From NCBI RefSeq assembly GCF_000090795.2, contig NW_003546298.1, positions 255,554-319,553 on the forward strand: 64,000 nt of DNA, given 5' to 3'. Below, in pieces: positions 1 through 11,400 of this stretch. The translations under genes were made by a program, and so were the position numbers. The notes under the pieces were generated by a model. The model searched no databases, was not told the origin of the DNA, and saw nothing but the letters and a program-made list of their open reading frames with translations. Every line of letters starts with the position of its first letter. Position 1 is the stretch's first letter. The DNA is from Amphimedon queenslandica (Eukaryota; Porifera; Demospongiae; Haplosclerida; Niphatidae).

Positions 1-230
1 ATAACCAATACAAGTGTTAACGATAGTTAGAAATTCGCAAGTGTTCAAGACTAAGATTGGCTAGCATTAATAAACATTAATTATACTTGCATCAATAATG
101 ACACAGTGAATTTCAGTCAATTAGCTCGAATAAACAACAGATATAATAAACGAAGTATAAATACTATAAATAAAAATAAACAAGTAAACAGAGACATTAA
201 TTGCCCTAAAAGCTGAGGCCTTTTGGGAGC
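1..230. other. AT-rich flank, no gene seen
   Basis: These 230 bases are very AT-rich and hold no credible open reading frame or RNA gene. They may be ATR intron or the left flank of the DIRS-type element that begins soon after. No terminal repeat could be defined here. Confidence 0.4.
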
Positions 231-556
231 CGGGCTACGATAACATAATGGGGGGTCTAATGTTAGGGATATTCAACAGTTAATGTCGGTTTCTCCTAAT
301 AGGAACCCAGGCATGGAGAAGGAAGCCATATCCTTATATCTACCAACTCCTCGCCCTCGAAGGCACTCCTTCCCCTATGGGTGGGGGAGTGGAGGGTTTC
401 CTCTCTCTAGTTGAATGGTTACCTTTTCTGCAGTCCCTTCCCGACCAATCCTTTGCAGCTTTTCTGGCTCGTGGGATAGGCAGTGGTTTTCGAATTGGGA
501 TCGATAAAAATCACCAATTGTAGGCAGAGAAGTCCAATCGCCCATTGCATTAAAAA

Positions 557-1598
557 ATGAGGGCACTGTGTCGGCCTATATTTGGGAAGAATTTGGGGGG
601 GGGGAAAGCTACGTTTAGCAGCCCCAACGAAGTCGTGCATGTCAGCCCAATTGCCATAATACCAAAAACAAGCCAGCTGGGGAAATACCGCCTAATCGTA
701 AATTTGTCTGCTCCAGATGGTAGCAGTGTAAACGATGGCATTTCCCCTGCCCTTGCCACCTGTCATACACATCAGTCGACGAGGCGGTGGCAATCGAGGC
801 AGGTCAGAGTGCCTGGATGGCTAAACTTGATATTCAGTCGGCCTACAGGAAAGTACCCGTTCATCCAGCAGACCAGGCACTGCTGGGTATCCACTGGAGG
901 GGCGTAACATTCTGCGACTGAGCCCTCCCATTTGGCCTACGGTCAGCGCCTCTGTTGTTCACGGCAGTGGCAGATGGCCTTTCATGGGCCATGGAGTGTT
1001 GCAGGTCCACAACTTGATCCACTACCTTGACGATTTTTTCTTCTGCTCCAGGGCGGAGTCCAGCGAGTGCGAGCAGGCATTGAAGACTGCAGTGAATGTC
1101 TGCCAGCACCTGGGCTTGCCAGCAGCCCCTCATAAAGTGGTGAGCACTTGCACAACCATCACATTTCTTGGAATTGAAATTGATTCATGTCGGTGGGAGT
1201 TACGGCTGCCCGAGGACAAACAGGCTCGCCTGATGAGCATCCTTCAGGAATGGAAGCATGACAAGAGACAGTCAGTAACAAAGAAACAGCTCCAGTCCCT
1301 GGTCGGACTATTGAACTATGCAGCATGCATTGTTCAGCCTGGAAGACCATTCACATGTTTGCTCATTGAGGCCTCAAAAATCCCACAGGAGCCTGATCAC
1401 TGGGTCCGATTAAATGTGGAATGCAGGTCCAATATTGGTGGCAGGAATTCCTGCGTTTCTGGAATGGTCGGTCATTCTACCCAGGTCGCCCATGGGCGGC
1501 TGGCTACAGTGTACTCCAACGCATCCGGACATAGGGGTTGCGGCGCTGTGTGTCTGCCGGTGAGCAAGTGGTTCCAGGTACAGTGGCCGGAGTCCTAG
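557..1598 (+). pseudogene. DIRS reverse transcriptase and RNase H start, frameshifted
   Basis: The fingers region reads in one frame from 557 (GKYRLIVNLSAPDGSSVNDG), which is typical of DIRS and gypsy-like RTs. The next block (MAKLDIQSAYRKVPVHP, about 820-870) is in another frame, with an in-frame TGA near 919. From 984 the frame opens again and holds the catalytic YLDD motif as HYLDDFFFC and the downstream FLGIEID block. The early RNase H motif appears near 1518-1540 as YSNASGHRGCGA; family members normally have Asp where this copy has Asn, so a metal-binding residue seems lost. The RT is therefore at least twice frameshifted and cannot be active from this copy. Identification rests on motif order and is firm at family level. 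Confidence 0.85.
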
Positions 1599-1880
1599 TA
1601 CTCAATCGCCATTGCAGCAAAAGAGTTGCTTCCCATCATCGTTAGCGTAGCTGTATGAGGGCAAGAGTGGGCTGGTCTCAGGGTACTAATCCGGTGTGAC
1701 AATGACGCAGTGGTCGCATGTCTGCGAGTGGGTTTAGCAAAGGATCCTCTGTTAGCCCACTTGCTAAAAATTCTGTTGTTACTCTCCGCTCTGCATAAAA
1801 TTCAATTGGTAGAAGTGCATGTTGCCGGCCGCTCTAATGGAGCAGCTGATGCTTTGTCTCGGGGTAATTCAAAGTTATTT
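1599..1880 (+). pseudogene. DIRS RNase H C-terminal part
   Basis: After the stop at 1596-1598 the RNase H domain continues in broken frames. A block near 1612-1640 reads IAAKELLPIIV, the next reads RCDNDAVVACLRVG (about 1690-1735), and the domain ends with HVAGRSNGAADALSRG (about 1818-1865). These are the Glu-, Asp- and His/Asp-containing motifs that follow RT in DIRS and gypsy-type polyproteins. The many frame changes show decay. The tyrosine recombinase gene follows about 200 bases downstream. Confidence 0.75.
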
Positions 1881-2061
1881 TTTCTCTCATCCCCCAGACC
1901 AGTCGGGCTCCTCACACAGTGCCAGCACAGCTACTTGAGCTGTTGTGGGATTGGAAGGCAGCTTGGACATCAGAGGATTGGATGCAGAGGCTAGATGCCT
2001 TTTTGTTACAGGACTTTAAGGAAGAACAAAGAGCACCTATGGCTCAGCAAAGAGGAGGTAC

Positions 2062-2931
2062 GTGCAGTTCTGTGTCAGGGCTGGCATCGACCCACTCCCA
2101 ATAACTGAGCAAACTGAGTGCCATTTCGTGACTCACTTATATCAGGAAGGTCTCCGCCCAGGTTCAATCTTGGTCTATTTGTCAGCCCTTCGGCACTTGA
2201 GTATTGAGGCCAGGTTGGGGGTGGTCTCTCGTGAGTCATGGCCACAATTATCCTACGTGGTTAAAGGGGTGGAGAGAGAAAACAGAGATACCCCGCCCAG
2301 ACGAAGGCTCCCAATTATGCTAGACATCATGAAAATACTCAAAGCTGCATGGGAGTCGGGGCTGGAGGACCAATTTACTGCATGCCTGCTGTGGGCAGTA
2401 GCATGTACTGCGTTTTTCGGCTGTTTCAGATTAGGGGAACTCCTCCTGTTAAAAGGAACAGAAGTGCCGGCAGTGGGTGATTTAGACATCTTTTTCCATA
2501 GGGTGGGCTCTCGATCGGGGATGGTAATTGGCTTACGTTTTTCAAAAACTGACCAAAAGGGCAGGGGTACCAAGGTCCACGTCGGTGCTACATCAACAGA
2601 TATCTGTCCAGTGGTTGCCCTTCAGAACTACATGGTGGTCCGCCCAGCTAGACAGGGGACTGTGTTCGTGAGAGTAGACGGCTCCCCCTTACTTAAATCA
2701 ACCCTTGTTCAATTGGTTAGGAAGGCTCTGTTCCATAGTGGGGTGGGGCAAGCATCATACTCTGGCCACAGTTTTGGAATAGGTGCGGCAACCGTGGCTG
2801 CAGAGGCAGGAGTTCCAGTGCACCTACTAAAAGCAATGGAGCGATGGAACTCAGATGTCTACCTCGCATACGTCCGGACCTCACCGGAGACCCTCGTATC
2901 ATTGGCGCCAAAAATGGTGTCAGGCCGGTGA
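2062..2931 (+). pseudogene. DIRS tyrosine recombinase, open but lacking the HxxR arginine
   Basis: This 289-residue open frame has the layout of a DIRS-type tyrosine recombinase, which would integrate the circular cDNA. The N-terminal SAM-like core-binding part contains YLSALRHLSIEARLG. The catalytic part contains the first arginine in FFGCFRLGELLL, then YSGHSFGIGAATVA, then the region of the tyrosine nucleophile in WNSDVYLAYVRTS. Related enzymes have HSFR in the middle motif (the HxxR box), but here the fourth position is Gly, so a catalytic arginine is missing. The frame is otherwise uninterrupted. The true start could lie upstream, because homology seems to begin close to the first methionine. 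I call it a pseudogene because of the missing arginine and the broken RT beside it. Confidence 0.85.
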
Positions 2932-3260
2932 TGTTAGGGACTCATTTGTGTATTTCAGGTTTTCTGTTGTCTTTGTCGTTGTTATGTTTATTTTGTCATT
3001 TTTTTTTGCCCATGTGTTCCCATTCACTATATGTGACACATCCAGTGCCTTCTTGTCAACCCAGTACACTCACACCAACACTCCTTACTCATACAAAGTG
3101 CCCAACTTGGGAGGTTTTGGGGCATGGCCGTAAGTCCTAATTCTTGGTCAGGCCTCCCAGCCGATTTTCCATTATCTTGGCATGCATTTACCCTTATACA
3201 TGTTAGTGGAGGGAGTGATCAGTATAACTATTGTTATGTAGTGTTGTGCTTTAGCATGCA
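2932..3260 (+). other. 3' non-coding part of DIRS copy 1
   Basis: No coding potential of note. The sequence is moderately GC-rich with pyrimidine runs and continues the DIRS element up to the MITE insertion at 3261. Small open frames here overlap in several registers and look accidental. Confidence 0.5.
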
Positions 3261-3805
3261 TATAGACCCCTTTAGGCGAGAATTAGTTTGTGATACCGTA
3301 TATACAAAGAAATAATATTGAACGGATTTTTGTCCGCCATGTTTTACGTCAAAGTTATGCAGAGTTCCAATGGCTGATGTGCAAAGTAGAGCTGTTTTGC
3401 CAATAAAACTTTTGTTGTGCTGAACTCAGGACTATGAGAGGCTTCATATCAACTGTTCCTTACTATAGCAAGATATTTTGAAGACTTAAGAAGTCTGGGA
3501 GAGCCAGAACGATCAGTTCTTGACTCTCTGTCACAGCCCAAAGAGGAAAACAGGCTCATACAACAAAAGTATTGCACTATACTTCTAGGTTGGCTCTCTT
3601 GGCATCTTTCTTGACTCTAGAATAGTTTTTAGCTTCAAAATGTAGTGACCAAGATCTCCAGGACACAGAAAGCACTTGCTGCTTGACGCAAAACATGGCG
3701 GCCAATTATTGTATGTGGGCGTATACCGTAACTGAGATATAATGATATTTATTGCAAAATTAATGACATTCACAAGCTGCTACTTTTCGCCGAAAGGGGT
3801 CTATA
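3261..3805. mobile_element. Palindromic MITE nested in DIRS copy 1
   Basis: The left end TATAGACCCCTTTAGGCGA is matched in inverted orientation by TCGCCGAAAGGGGTCTATA at the right end, with TA at the outer edges. No transposase is encoded. The TA duplication and the terminal inverted repeats suggest a non-autonomous Tc1/mariner-like element. It splits the GC-rich 3' part of the DIRS element, so it inserted later. Confidence 0.75.
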
Positions 3806-4540
3806 GCCCTAAACTATAAGCCTCCACTGTAATGAGGGGCACAATTGGAGGTTGTTATAATCGGCTGATTGGGAGGATGTAATTTCAGGGGAAAGGATTG
3901 AGGGCTAGGCCCTGCAATTACAAGACAGGCTTCCTATGGAGGCAGCTTGTTTTTAGGGGGTGGGGTGAGTTCAAGGGTCGCATCAAGGTAAGTGTGAGGA
4001 AGGGCCCTATGGTGTGTGGTATGTTGGGCCAATATCTTTTGGCAGGCTTGCAGGGAGTTAACTGTTATATAAAGGGCTCTCCCATTGCAAGGGGTGGCTC
4101 TACGTTGCATTGCCAGCTTCTTTGTGGGTCCTCCCGCCTCATACCACTAACAATTTTTTTCTCCACTGAGGTGATTTCTCAGTGTGATGAGTGGCTGACT
4201 GGAACCACCCCTTCAGATTGAGACACAAGTACCTCCCAGAGGTGGGGATTACCCCTAAGCAATTAGCTGGGAAGGAGTTGAGAGCTCGCACAGTTCGCTC
4301 CTCCCCTAGGTGGGGCTGATCCCACATGCAAATTTGGGATTTTAATCAGGTACACGTGTCCCTTTCTGGGGGTCTGGTTTTGGACGCCCAATGGCACACC
4401 TTCTTGCCATTACAGGTGAGCAGGGATGCCCCTTAGTAACAGCATAGGGATTACCTACCTATGCTATTGGTCTAAAGAGGATTCTACAGGGGCTACAGTC
4501 CCAAACACAGATTTGTGAGGTAAGTGGTTAAGAAATTTTA
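3806..4540. other. GC-rich non-coding tail, probably DIRS terminal region
   Basis: This stretch has higher GC than the ATR introns around it, with several short direct motifs (AGGTGGGG, CCCCTAGG) and no convincing long open frame. The composition change ends near 4540. I assign it to the DIRS element by position only. Confidence 0.45.
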
Positions 4541-4714
4541 ATTAATAACTTAATTTATATAATCAAAGTTCTTTTTACCAAACAGTAGTATTTCTGGCCA
4601 GAATTGCACACAGCAAATCTATTGCCTTCATTAGTTTTGTAATAGTGATAGTTTTTTTAGACATCTTTGACACAGTAAGTTAGCTATGCACTGAGCATAA
4701 GCAAAAGCATGTGC

Positions 4715-4914
4715 TACAGTAAAGCTCGAAACTTTCATGGGTTTATATTTTCGTGGCTTGCTCCTAGTGGGGCAATTTGTGGTTCAATTTTCGTGGTTGA
4801 CAGTTTACATAACCTGTATGGGGATGGCACTTCAATGATTATGTGGGTTTAATTTCGTGGGAAGCCCCACAACCACGAAATTTACATACCACAAAAATGT
4901 CAAGCTACACGGTA
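4715..4914. mobile_element. MITE, TAGCTTGAAA family, copy 1
   Basis: A 200-base element whose ends are inverted copies of each other (TACAGTAAAGCTCGAAACTT at the left, GTCAAGCTACACGGTA at the right). The interior carries GTGGTTGACAGTTTACATA and GGGGATGGCACTTCAATGAT, which recur at 54022-54247. TA flanks suggest a mariner-type MITE. Confidence 0.75.
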
Positions 4915-5631
4915 TTATGCAATAACATTGCATGTGACCAAGTATCCTACCATGCATGCATTATACCAGGTGTCATTACATCAAAATCGGAAGCTTTATT
5001 ATAACAGATACCGTATAGCAGTTAATTTTAGACTGGTGTGTATTTTCGTCTGTTTTGTGGTGTGGCTTACGGTAAGAAGGGTGTGGTCTACAATATAGGG
5101 GTGTATAATGGGCAGAAAAATTTTGAATTGAGGATAAAAGTGCAAATTTAAACATAGTGAATTATAGATCCGCTAAATCTATAGCCCTCAAAAAAGTCAC
5201 CCTGGGTAACAACAACTACAATAATTTCATGTAACATTGTGGTTAGGCTTTGCTAGTACTTAAATGCGTGAGGGTAGCATGTCAAAGCAGGAGAGGAGGT
5301 CAAAGGGTCGAGGCATAATAAAGTTTATGTTCATTAGCAAGAAGAATGGCTCTGTTTCATTAAGGTTAAGGATTCAAGGACATAAAGATTCAACAACAAA
5401 GCTAAGGTTTCACATTACTTAATACTACTTCACCCCAAATAACACACCCCTTGATAAATAATGACACACCAGGTAGTGCATTGTTTCATGATATGCAATA
5501 CACCTAGAAATAATTTGACTTTTAAGTTACATTGCACCTCTCAAAATATTTAGCTTCATGAGCAGGTGAACTCAACAGAAGGTTTGGAAGCCATGCAATA
5601 ATTAAAAGTGTATGTTAGTATACTACTTTAC
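4915..5631. other. Non-coding stretch with one small open frame
   Basis: AT-rich sequence between the MITE and the leftmost recognised ATR exon. On the minus strand I looked for the ATR kinase and FATC motifs and found none. The only notable feature is a 47-codon plus-strand frame at 5279-5422. Confidence 0.5.
5279..5422 (+). CDS. Small unrecognised 47-codon open frame
   Basis: The frame starts MSKQERRSKGRGIIKF and ends TKLRFHIT before TAA. It is rich in Lys and Arg (about a quarter of residues) and lies opposite the ATR strand, in what should be an ATR intron. I do not recognise it. It could be a fragment of a mobile element or chance; no splice partners or promoter were evident. Confidence 0.15.
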   Translation: MSKQERRSKGRGIIKFMFISKKNGSVSLRLRIQGHKDSTTKLRFHIT

Positions 5632-8480
5632 TTTGGCTTTGGTAGCAAGTGGAACTTCTTCAGAAGCTGTCCAGCTCTCACTAAAATAAAAAAACAACTC
5701 AAGCATTAAAATTTAAGGAGTTACATTGTTTTCTGAAGATTAAGAAGTGCCTGATGTGGGTCACCCTATATATATATTATGTACAATGTTAGGAAAAGAG
5801 TAGACACACTTATACCTGTGTACTGATTAAATCAGCATGCTCTAAACAATACTCAGGTAGATGATAATCTGCAGCATGTAGAAGAAGATTATGAGCAGCT
5901 TGCATACAGTTAGAGCTAAAAGAGACAATTTACATAACAAGTATACCAAAAAACTAACTGCCTAGCAATAGAAGCACTTTTCAACCATAGACAACCAGTT
6001 TCTTGCTTAATAGACCTAGAATATACAAGAGATAAAAAAACTATGACATAAGTTCAAAATACAATGTGAGAAGCTCTTGCTTTTCATCAACCAAACTAAG
6101 TAATGTTCTACGAAGGTTAAGTATTGGTTCTTGAGTTCTAAATGTCTCCTAAACAACAAATCATAATTAAAAACTTAATAAAATGATTCACTTCTGTAGA
6201 TAGAAGTCTACTTTTCCAGTTCTTTAAAATGTCAACAGTCCTACTCTCGGAACTAAATATAACTTGAGTGGCCATATCTTCTACTTCTTGAAGCATATGC
6301 AACCTAAAAAATTAATAATCATTGTCACTAACAAAATGTAGCAGTTAACACTAGATACACGTGTAGTTTTAAACTCAGCAATGATAAACTATAATACCTG
6401 ACAATATGCTCATATCCTCTTTGATATGATCCCAATTCTAAGCTAGCAGCTGTTAGTGGTCCCATAACACTATTACGAACAGCTTGCAACTGTGCTTGAA
6501 ACGCAACTTTATCCTACACAAATGATTAATTAGTTACATTAAAATTAGAAACAAGCCTTCTTTTTTGCAGCCAGTAACAATTTTCCAAGACCTGAACCCC
6601 AATTAACCAAAGATGACCTTGCCTAGGAAACAATACAAAAGTAAACAATTAAAAAAATAAAGTATTTTTTGCTATTTCTCCTAATATTTTATAACACAAA
6701 AATTTGTGAAAAATACGAGTGAAACTTTTACAGCCTGAACACACCTCTTTTACTGATTGCTCTAAACTATTCCAGTCTCCAAGCTTCCAAGCAGCTTCAA
6801 TATAGTATGAATTAAAGATATGAGACAATTCAGGTCTAAAACATATAGATAGTAAAAAACTAAAATAGCTATTTACTTTTCAGCAAGTAATCCTTTCACA
6901 TATGTTAATGCTGATTGAAATTCCCCCAGACTCATCAAACAATGAAGGCTATCCTGTGCACAGTAACATTTAATGACAAAAATTATACAGGAACAAAGGC
7001 TAGTTTACAATATGACAATAGGCCAACGTACAGTCAATTCTTAAACAAAAGTGTGGGCGATCGATTTGACCTTGTGACACATGCCTTCTGCTAGAATAGA
7101 ACCAGATTTTATTCTAGCGTCAACGTAACATGAGGAGTTGCGTAATATTGTAAACCAGCCTTTAAAGGGTAAGTTCAATGCATTTTTTGAGGTATTTTTC
7201 AATTGGCTTAATATGATTGCCTGACCACACAAATGATGTGTTCCAACTCCCATTGTCTGAAAAAAATTATTCACTGAGATATGAGCCTTCAAAAATGCTC
7301 ATTTTTCCTTCCTGCCAGTTTACTTCCTGTCGATGGGTGGAGCTAAACGTGACATCACTAGAGGCAAGCTGCAGCTAAATCCATTCCTTTATAGGGGGAA
7401 ATAATCCTTTATTCTCATGCCTAGCAATGTAATATCACTAATTTAAGCATTAGAATCATTAGCTTTCATTATTCTAAGCATGGAACNNNNNNNNNNNNNN
7501 NNNNNNNNNNNNNNNNNNNNNNNNNNNNNNNNNNNNNNNNNNNNNNNNNNNNNNNNNNNNNNNNNNNNNNNNNNNNNNNNNNNNNNNNNNNNNNNNNNNN
7601 NNNNNNNNNNNNNNNNNNNNNNNNNNNNNNNCTAGGCATGAGAATAAAAGATTAGTTCCCCTATAAAGGAATGGATTTAGCTGCAGCTATGCCTCTTGTG
7701 ACGTCGTGTTTAGCCACACCTACCAACAGAAAGTAAACTGGCAGGAAGGAAAAATGGGCATTCTTGAAGGATCATATCTCAGTGAATAATTTTGTTTAGA
7801 CAATGGGAGTTGGAACACATCATTTGTATGGTCAGGCAATCATATTAAGCCAATAAAAAATACCTCAAAAATGCATTGAACTTACCCTTTAAGGTAAAAA
7901 TATGATGCTATGTAATAAAACTTAGTTCTACTTTCTACTTCAATGTCCAGTACATGTGTATGCATCAAAAAAATCCAGTCATGCATGCTTTTAAATATTT
8001 GACACAACAAATGACAAATAATCAAATGGCTTTACTTCATAGTACTTGACTCCAGGATTTTCTCTAATGGCTTTCTGGTAATATAGCAATGCATCTCTAT
8101 AATTTCCTATACAATTATAATGTCACATCCACAATTAAACACAATTAAAGGAACACACCAATGCTTTGATACTGTAATATTTGCTCTTGAATTGTGGGCT
8201 GTGAGGAGCGAAAAGCAGCAGCACCACTAACACCATCAACATCGTTTAAACCAACAAATATTTCCTGAAAACTTAAATGACTTCACAAAATGAAGCCTAA
8301 TTTACTTGCAAAAATTTTAAATTTTTTTGAATTATATCAGAAGGACAAGATTTCAGAAATTGTTGAAAATACATCAAAGCTCGAGTATAAGCGTGACACT
8401 GAAAGGCAGCTTTTGCCAACAAATCCTATTACAGATAAAGTGACAAGCAATACATTTATTACTAACCTTTGGTATGCTTT
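5632..8480 (-). CDS. ATR: ATR exons: FAT domain, N-terminal part
   Basis: Predicted exons in transcript order: about 8325-8465, 8159-8264 (the block GVSGAAAFRSSQPTIQEQIL, like the human GVAGVSAIRKAEPSLKEQIL), 8036-8106 (GNYRDALLYYQKAI), 6877-6953, 6745-6835 (IEAAWKLGDWNSLEQ), 6553-6622 (GLGKLLLAAKKKA), 6398-6513 (GSYQRGYEHIVR), 6192-6303 (LHMLQEVED), 6048-6148 (TQEPILNLRRTLLSL), 5959-6015 (CLWLKSASIARH), 5816-5915 and 5632-5680. FAT is a helical-repeat domain that clamps the kinase in all PIKKs. The phase between the last two exons is not settled: with the GTATAAG donor the next exon opens with TGA, while a donor 7 bases upstream keeps a frame open. A palindromic TTAA element and an assembly gap lie in the intron between 6954 and 8035. 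Confidence 0.9.
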
Positions 8481-11400
8481 TTAGAAAATTCTCGACAATG
8501 GAAATATTTTGAGAACCTATCACAATAATTGTACGATAAAATTCACAAAAATCATTGAAAAGTAACCAGATTCATTTGTAGACTTCATTGGCTTAGACTT
8601 AGCAGTGGGCTGAAGTTTCATTTTATTATGCACCCAAGTCTGAAGATAATCAAGAGAAGCAAATACAGTTTGTGAACAAAGGGAAACAGTTTCTATTAAG
8701 AAAAATACATTAAAAGTGAACGAAGAGTAAAATAAAATACCAGCTACATCTCTTGGAATGTCCCGTATACTATCACAGTGTTGTAAGATATGACATATCT
8801 CATTTTGAATCTAACAATAAATGATAAAATTAACGTAATGAATAAATGGTTTGTAATATGACATCACAATTAAGTACCACTATCAAATATGCCTTAGCAG
8901 CCTACAACTCATATGAGAAGTAGGTGTGGACAAAAGACTCAAAACAGGAGCGTGCAAACAGGACTAAGTCCTGAGCTTTTTAGCAGCAACATAAGAAGGT
9001 AATATAGTACCTGACAAAAAACAATTTATGTTCTTTATACATAATGCATGATAATAATCTTGCAAAATCTGGGCAATATAAAGTGAGAAGTGCACACTTC
9101 ATAAGAAATGCGCACAGGCAAAACATGTGCACATACACAAGAGTAGTCTTTCATGATCTTGCACAATGTCTCTCATCTCATCTTATCACATGACATCCTT
9201 GGATGACCAAGCACAGTCAAAGATAGTGAGCAAGACAAAACACATAATTCACAGCAGTAGGTGGATACCCATTCTTGTGATTCATTTTCTCTGTAGGTGA
9301 ATTCAAAAATACGAGAAGGCACTGTAGTATGATCTGGAAGGCCAAGGTTGCTGTCAAGAGTCTATTATATTGCTATGTACAGTTTAAATGATACTAATGA
9401 AATACAATGAATAAAGTTTAGCTAATGAATAGAAAAAATTCTTTAATTCTATTACAGAACAGTATGCCTATTGATGCAAGCTCGCAAATTATTGCATTCT
9501 ATTAAATTATTCTATGCGCAAAAATATACTTATTTCTGTCAGGTACTATACAGTAAAACATATCTCTAAAAAATTAGAAGGTACCTTTGTAATAATTCCA
9601 AAATCTTTCTGGGAAAGAACAGCAAGTAAAACGTGGGGCAAAAGAAACTCAGCAGGGCGAATGTTGTACTAATCAAGGGATATATATGTGAACTTGTCAT
9701 GGCAACAGTGAATATAATAATACCTTAAATATAAGGGTGCAAGGTAGAAACAACTGCTTTGCAATAGATTTATGCAACTATAAGATATATAAAACATACA
9801 AATCATAAAAAGAAGCATCAATTGTTCATCTTCGGACAGTTAAGTACACAAAAAGTTCTACAATACTCTAGCCTTTCTTGTAGGCCACTCTTTTAAGTGA
9901 CAATTTTTTCCCTTATCGTCTCAACGTATTTCAAAAACTTTAACAGTTCTTTACGAGAAATACTACCTGTACCAGTGCTCTAATCAGGATTTCCTTCCAG
10001 CTAATTTATTTACTGCTTAAAATTTAAGTGTAGAATTTGTAAAATTATGCTTGTTGGCTAAAACCATTCAATTTTCATCCTTGCATTTATTAAATACTCT
10101 GAAAAAGAAAGTCATAGGGTGAAAATTCTAAAGCCACAGAAGTTCCTGATATTAGGCATGTTACCTATGCAATCAAGAATTTCAAGCAAGAGCTTATTCA
10201 TTAGCAAACAGTAGTTTAAAAAAGTTCTTTAATTTAGAAGAAATTACACAAGAAATTTTTAAAATAGCAGAAAAAACTGGTACAAAAGCGAAACTATAAT
10301 TTTTTAGACTTATATCACAAATTAGCTCTTCAACAACTGACTGTGGTCTCAGAAGTTTTTCTACAGTGTACTAATCAATACCAAAAAATCTTACTCTATA
10401 AATTAGAGTGACTGCCCATTTCTGTATCCAGTCTTTATAACTTTTGAAATGAGATAACTTAAAAAAATCGGCAGAATTTTCCAACTTCGGATAACGTGGT
10501 GAATATCTAAAAGTATTGCCAATTAACATCTACCTTTACACATACGATACTTTGAGTGAAGGTAAGGAGAAAAAATTTCCTGTGTATTCTCTGGAAGCTT
10601 GTTCCAAATATGAGTACCATCACTAACATAAATTATATCTATTTCAAAGTATTACATACTACATGTACCTTGATTTTCCAGCATCAGCATTAGCACAATT
10701 CAATACTGATAGTACCTCTTGAATAGCAAAAGCACAACAATTTTGCTCTTGAGCATCACGGGAAGCAAGAAAAACTTGTTTTAAGTGCTCAATCAGTTCA
10801 ATTGAAAATTTTTCTGACAACATATCAGTCTAAACTTTACATTAAAAAGAGTAATAAACTACCTGACCTCAAAATAAACAATCGCTTTGACAGTAGTGAC
10901 AGTCTGGTATGAAATTCTAATGGATTACAGTAAAACATGCAACAAAATAGCAGACACAATTGAAGTACCTTCCAGGATCAATTGCCCCAAGTATTCCAAG
11001 ACATTCACCACATTTGAGCCTTAAGCTAGAATCAGCATCTTTTAAATTACAAACAAGCTAGAAATCAAACAATATAAAACAGAACTAAATGCAATAAGAT
11101 TAACTTACAGAGGTTATAATATCAGCAATAGCTGGATGCACAATATCTCTGTTAATAACTAGCTCCTGAATTTGTGTCTACCAAAACATTATAAAACAAA
11201 AAAAGAAATAAATACCTGATGTTTTTTCAAATGCAATAGTAAAGATTGCACAGCATGTGACCGTACATCAGATCTTTGATGATTAATGCCTTTCAATAAA
11301 TGCTTTAAATGCGATTCAAGAACACACTCCCATGACCTAGAAAACATCACATGAAATCAAAAATGAAACAACTCACATATTATGAGAGATAATACTATCC

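Larger units (their letters stand above)
231..4540 (+). mobile_element. Decayed DIRS-type tyrosine-recombinase retrotransposon (copy 1)
   Basis: Reverse transcriptase, RNase H and tyrosine recombinase fragments follow one another on the plus strand (557-2931), the order used by DIRS/Ngaro-type elements, which lack an aspartic protease and a DDE integrase. The region is clearly more GC-rich than its surroundings. A GC-rich non-coding tail runs to about 4540 and is interrupted at 3261-3805 by a palindromic MITE. No Gag was recognised. The 16-base string GGGTTTCCTCTCTCTA at about 390-405 recurs near the 3' end of the second DIRS copy (about 29327), which suggests shared terminal or internal-repeat sequence. 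Outer boundaries are approximate because no clean terminal repeats were found. The element lies where further ATR exons would be expected on the opposite strand. Confidence 0.8.
7041..8035. other. ATR intron filled by a palindromic element and a gap
   Basis: The interval between the ATR exons at 6877-6953 and 8036-8106. It contains the TTAA-flanked palindromic element (7166-7888) and the N-run (7487-7631). The minus-strand open frame at 7041-7292 lies inside an arm of the palindrome and is not a gene. Confidence 0.7.

Noticed and set aside
4000-5631. Kinase or FATC exons of ATR on the minus strand
   Set aside because: I searched for the catalytic-loop and C-terminal motifs and saw none; the stretch consists of GC-rich DIRS tail and a MITE.
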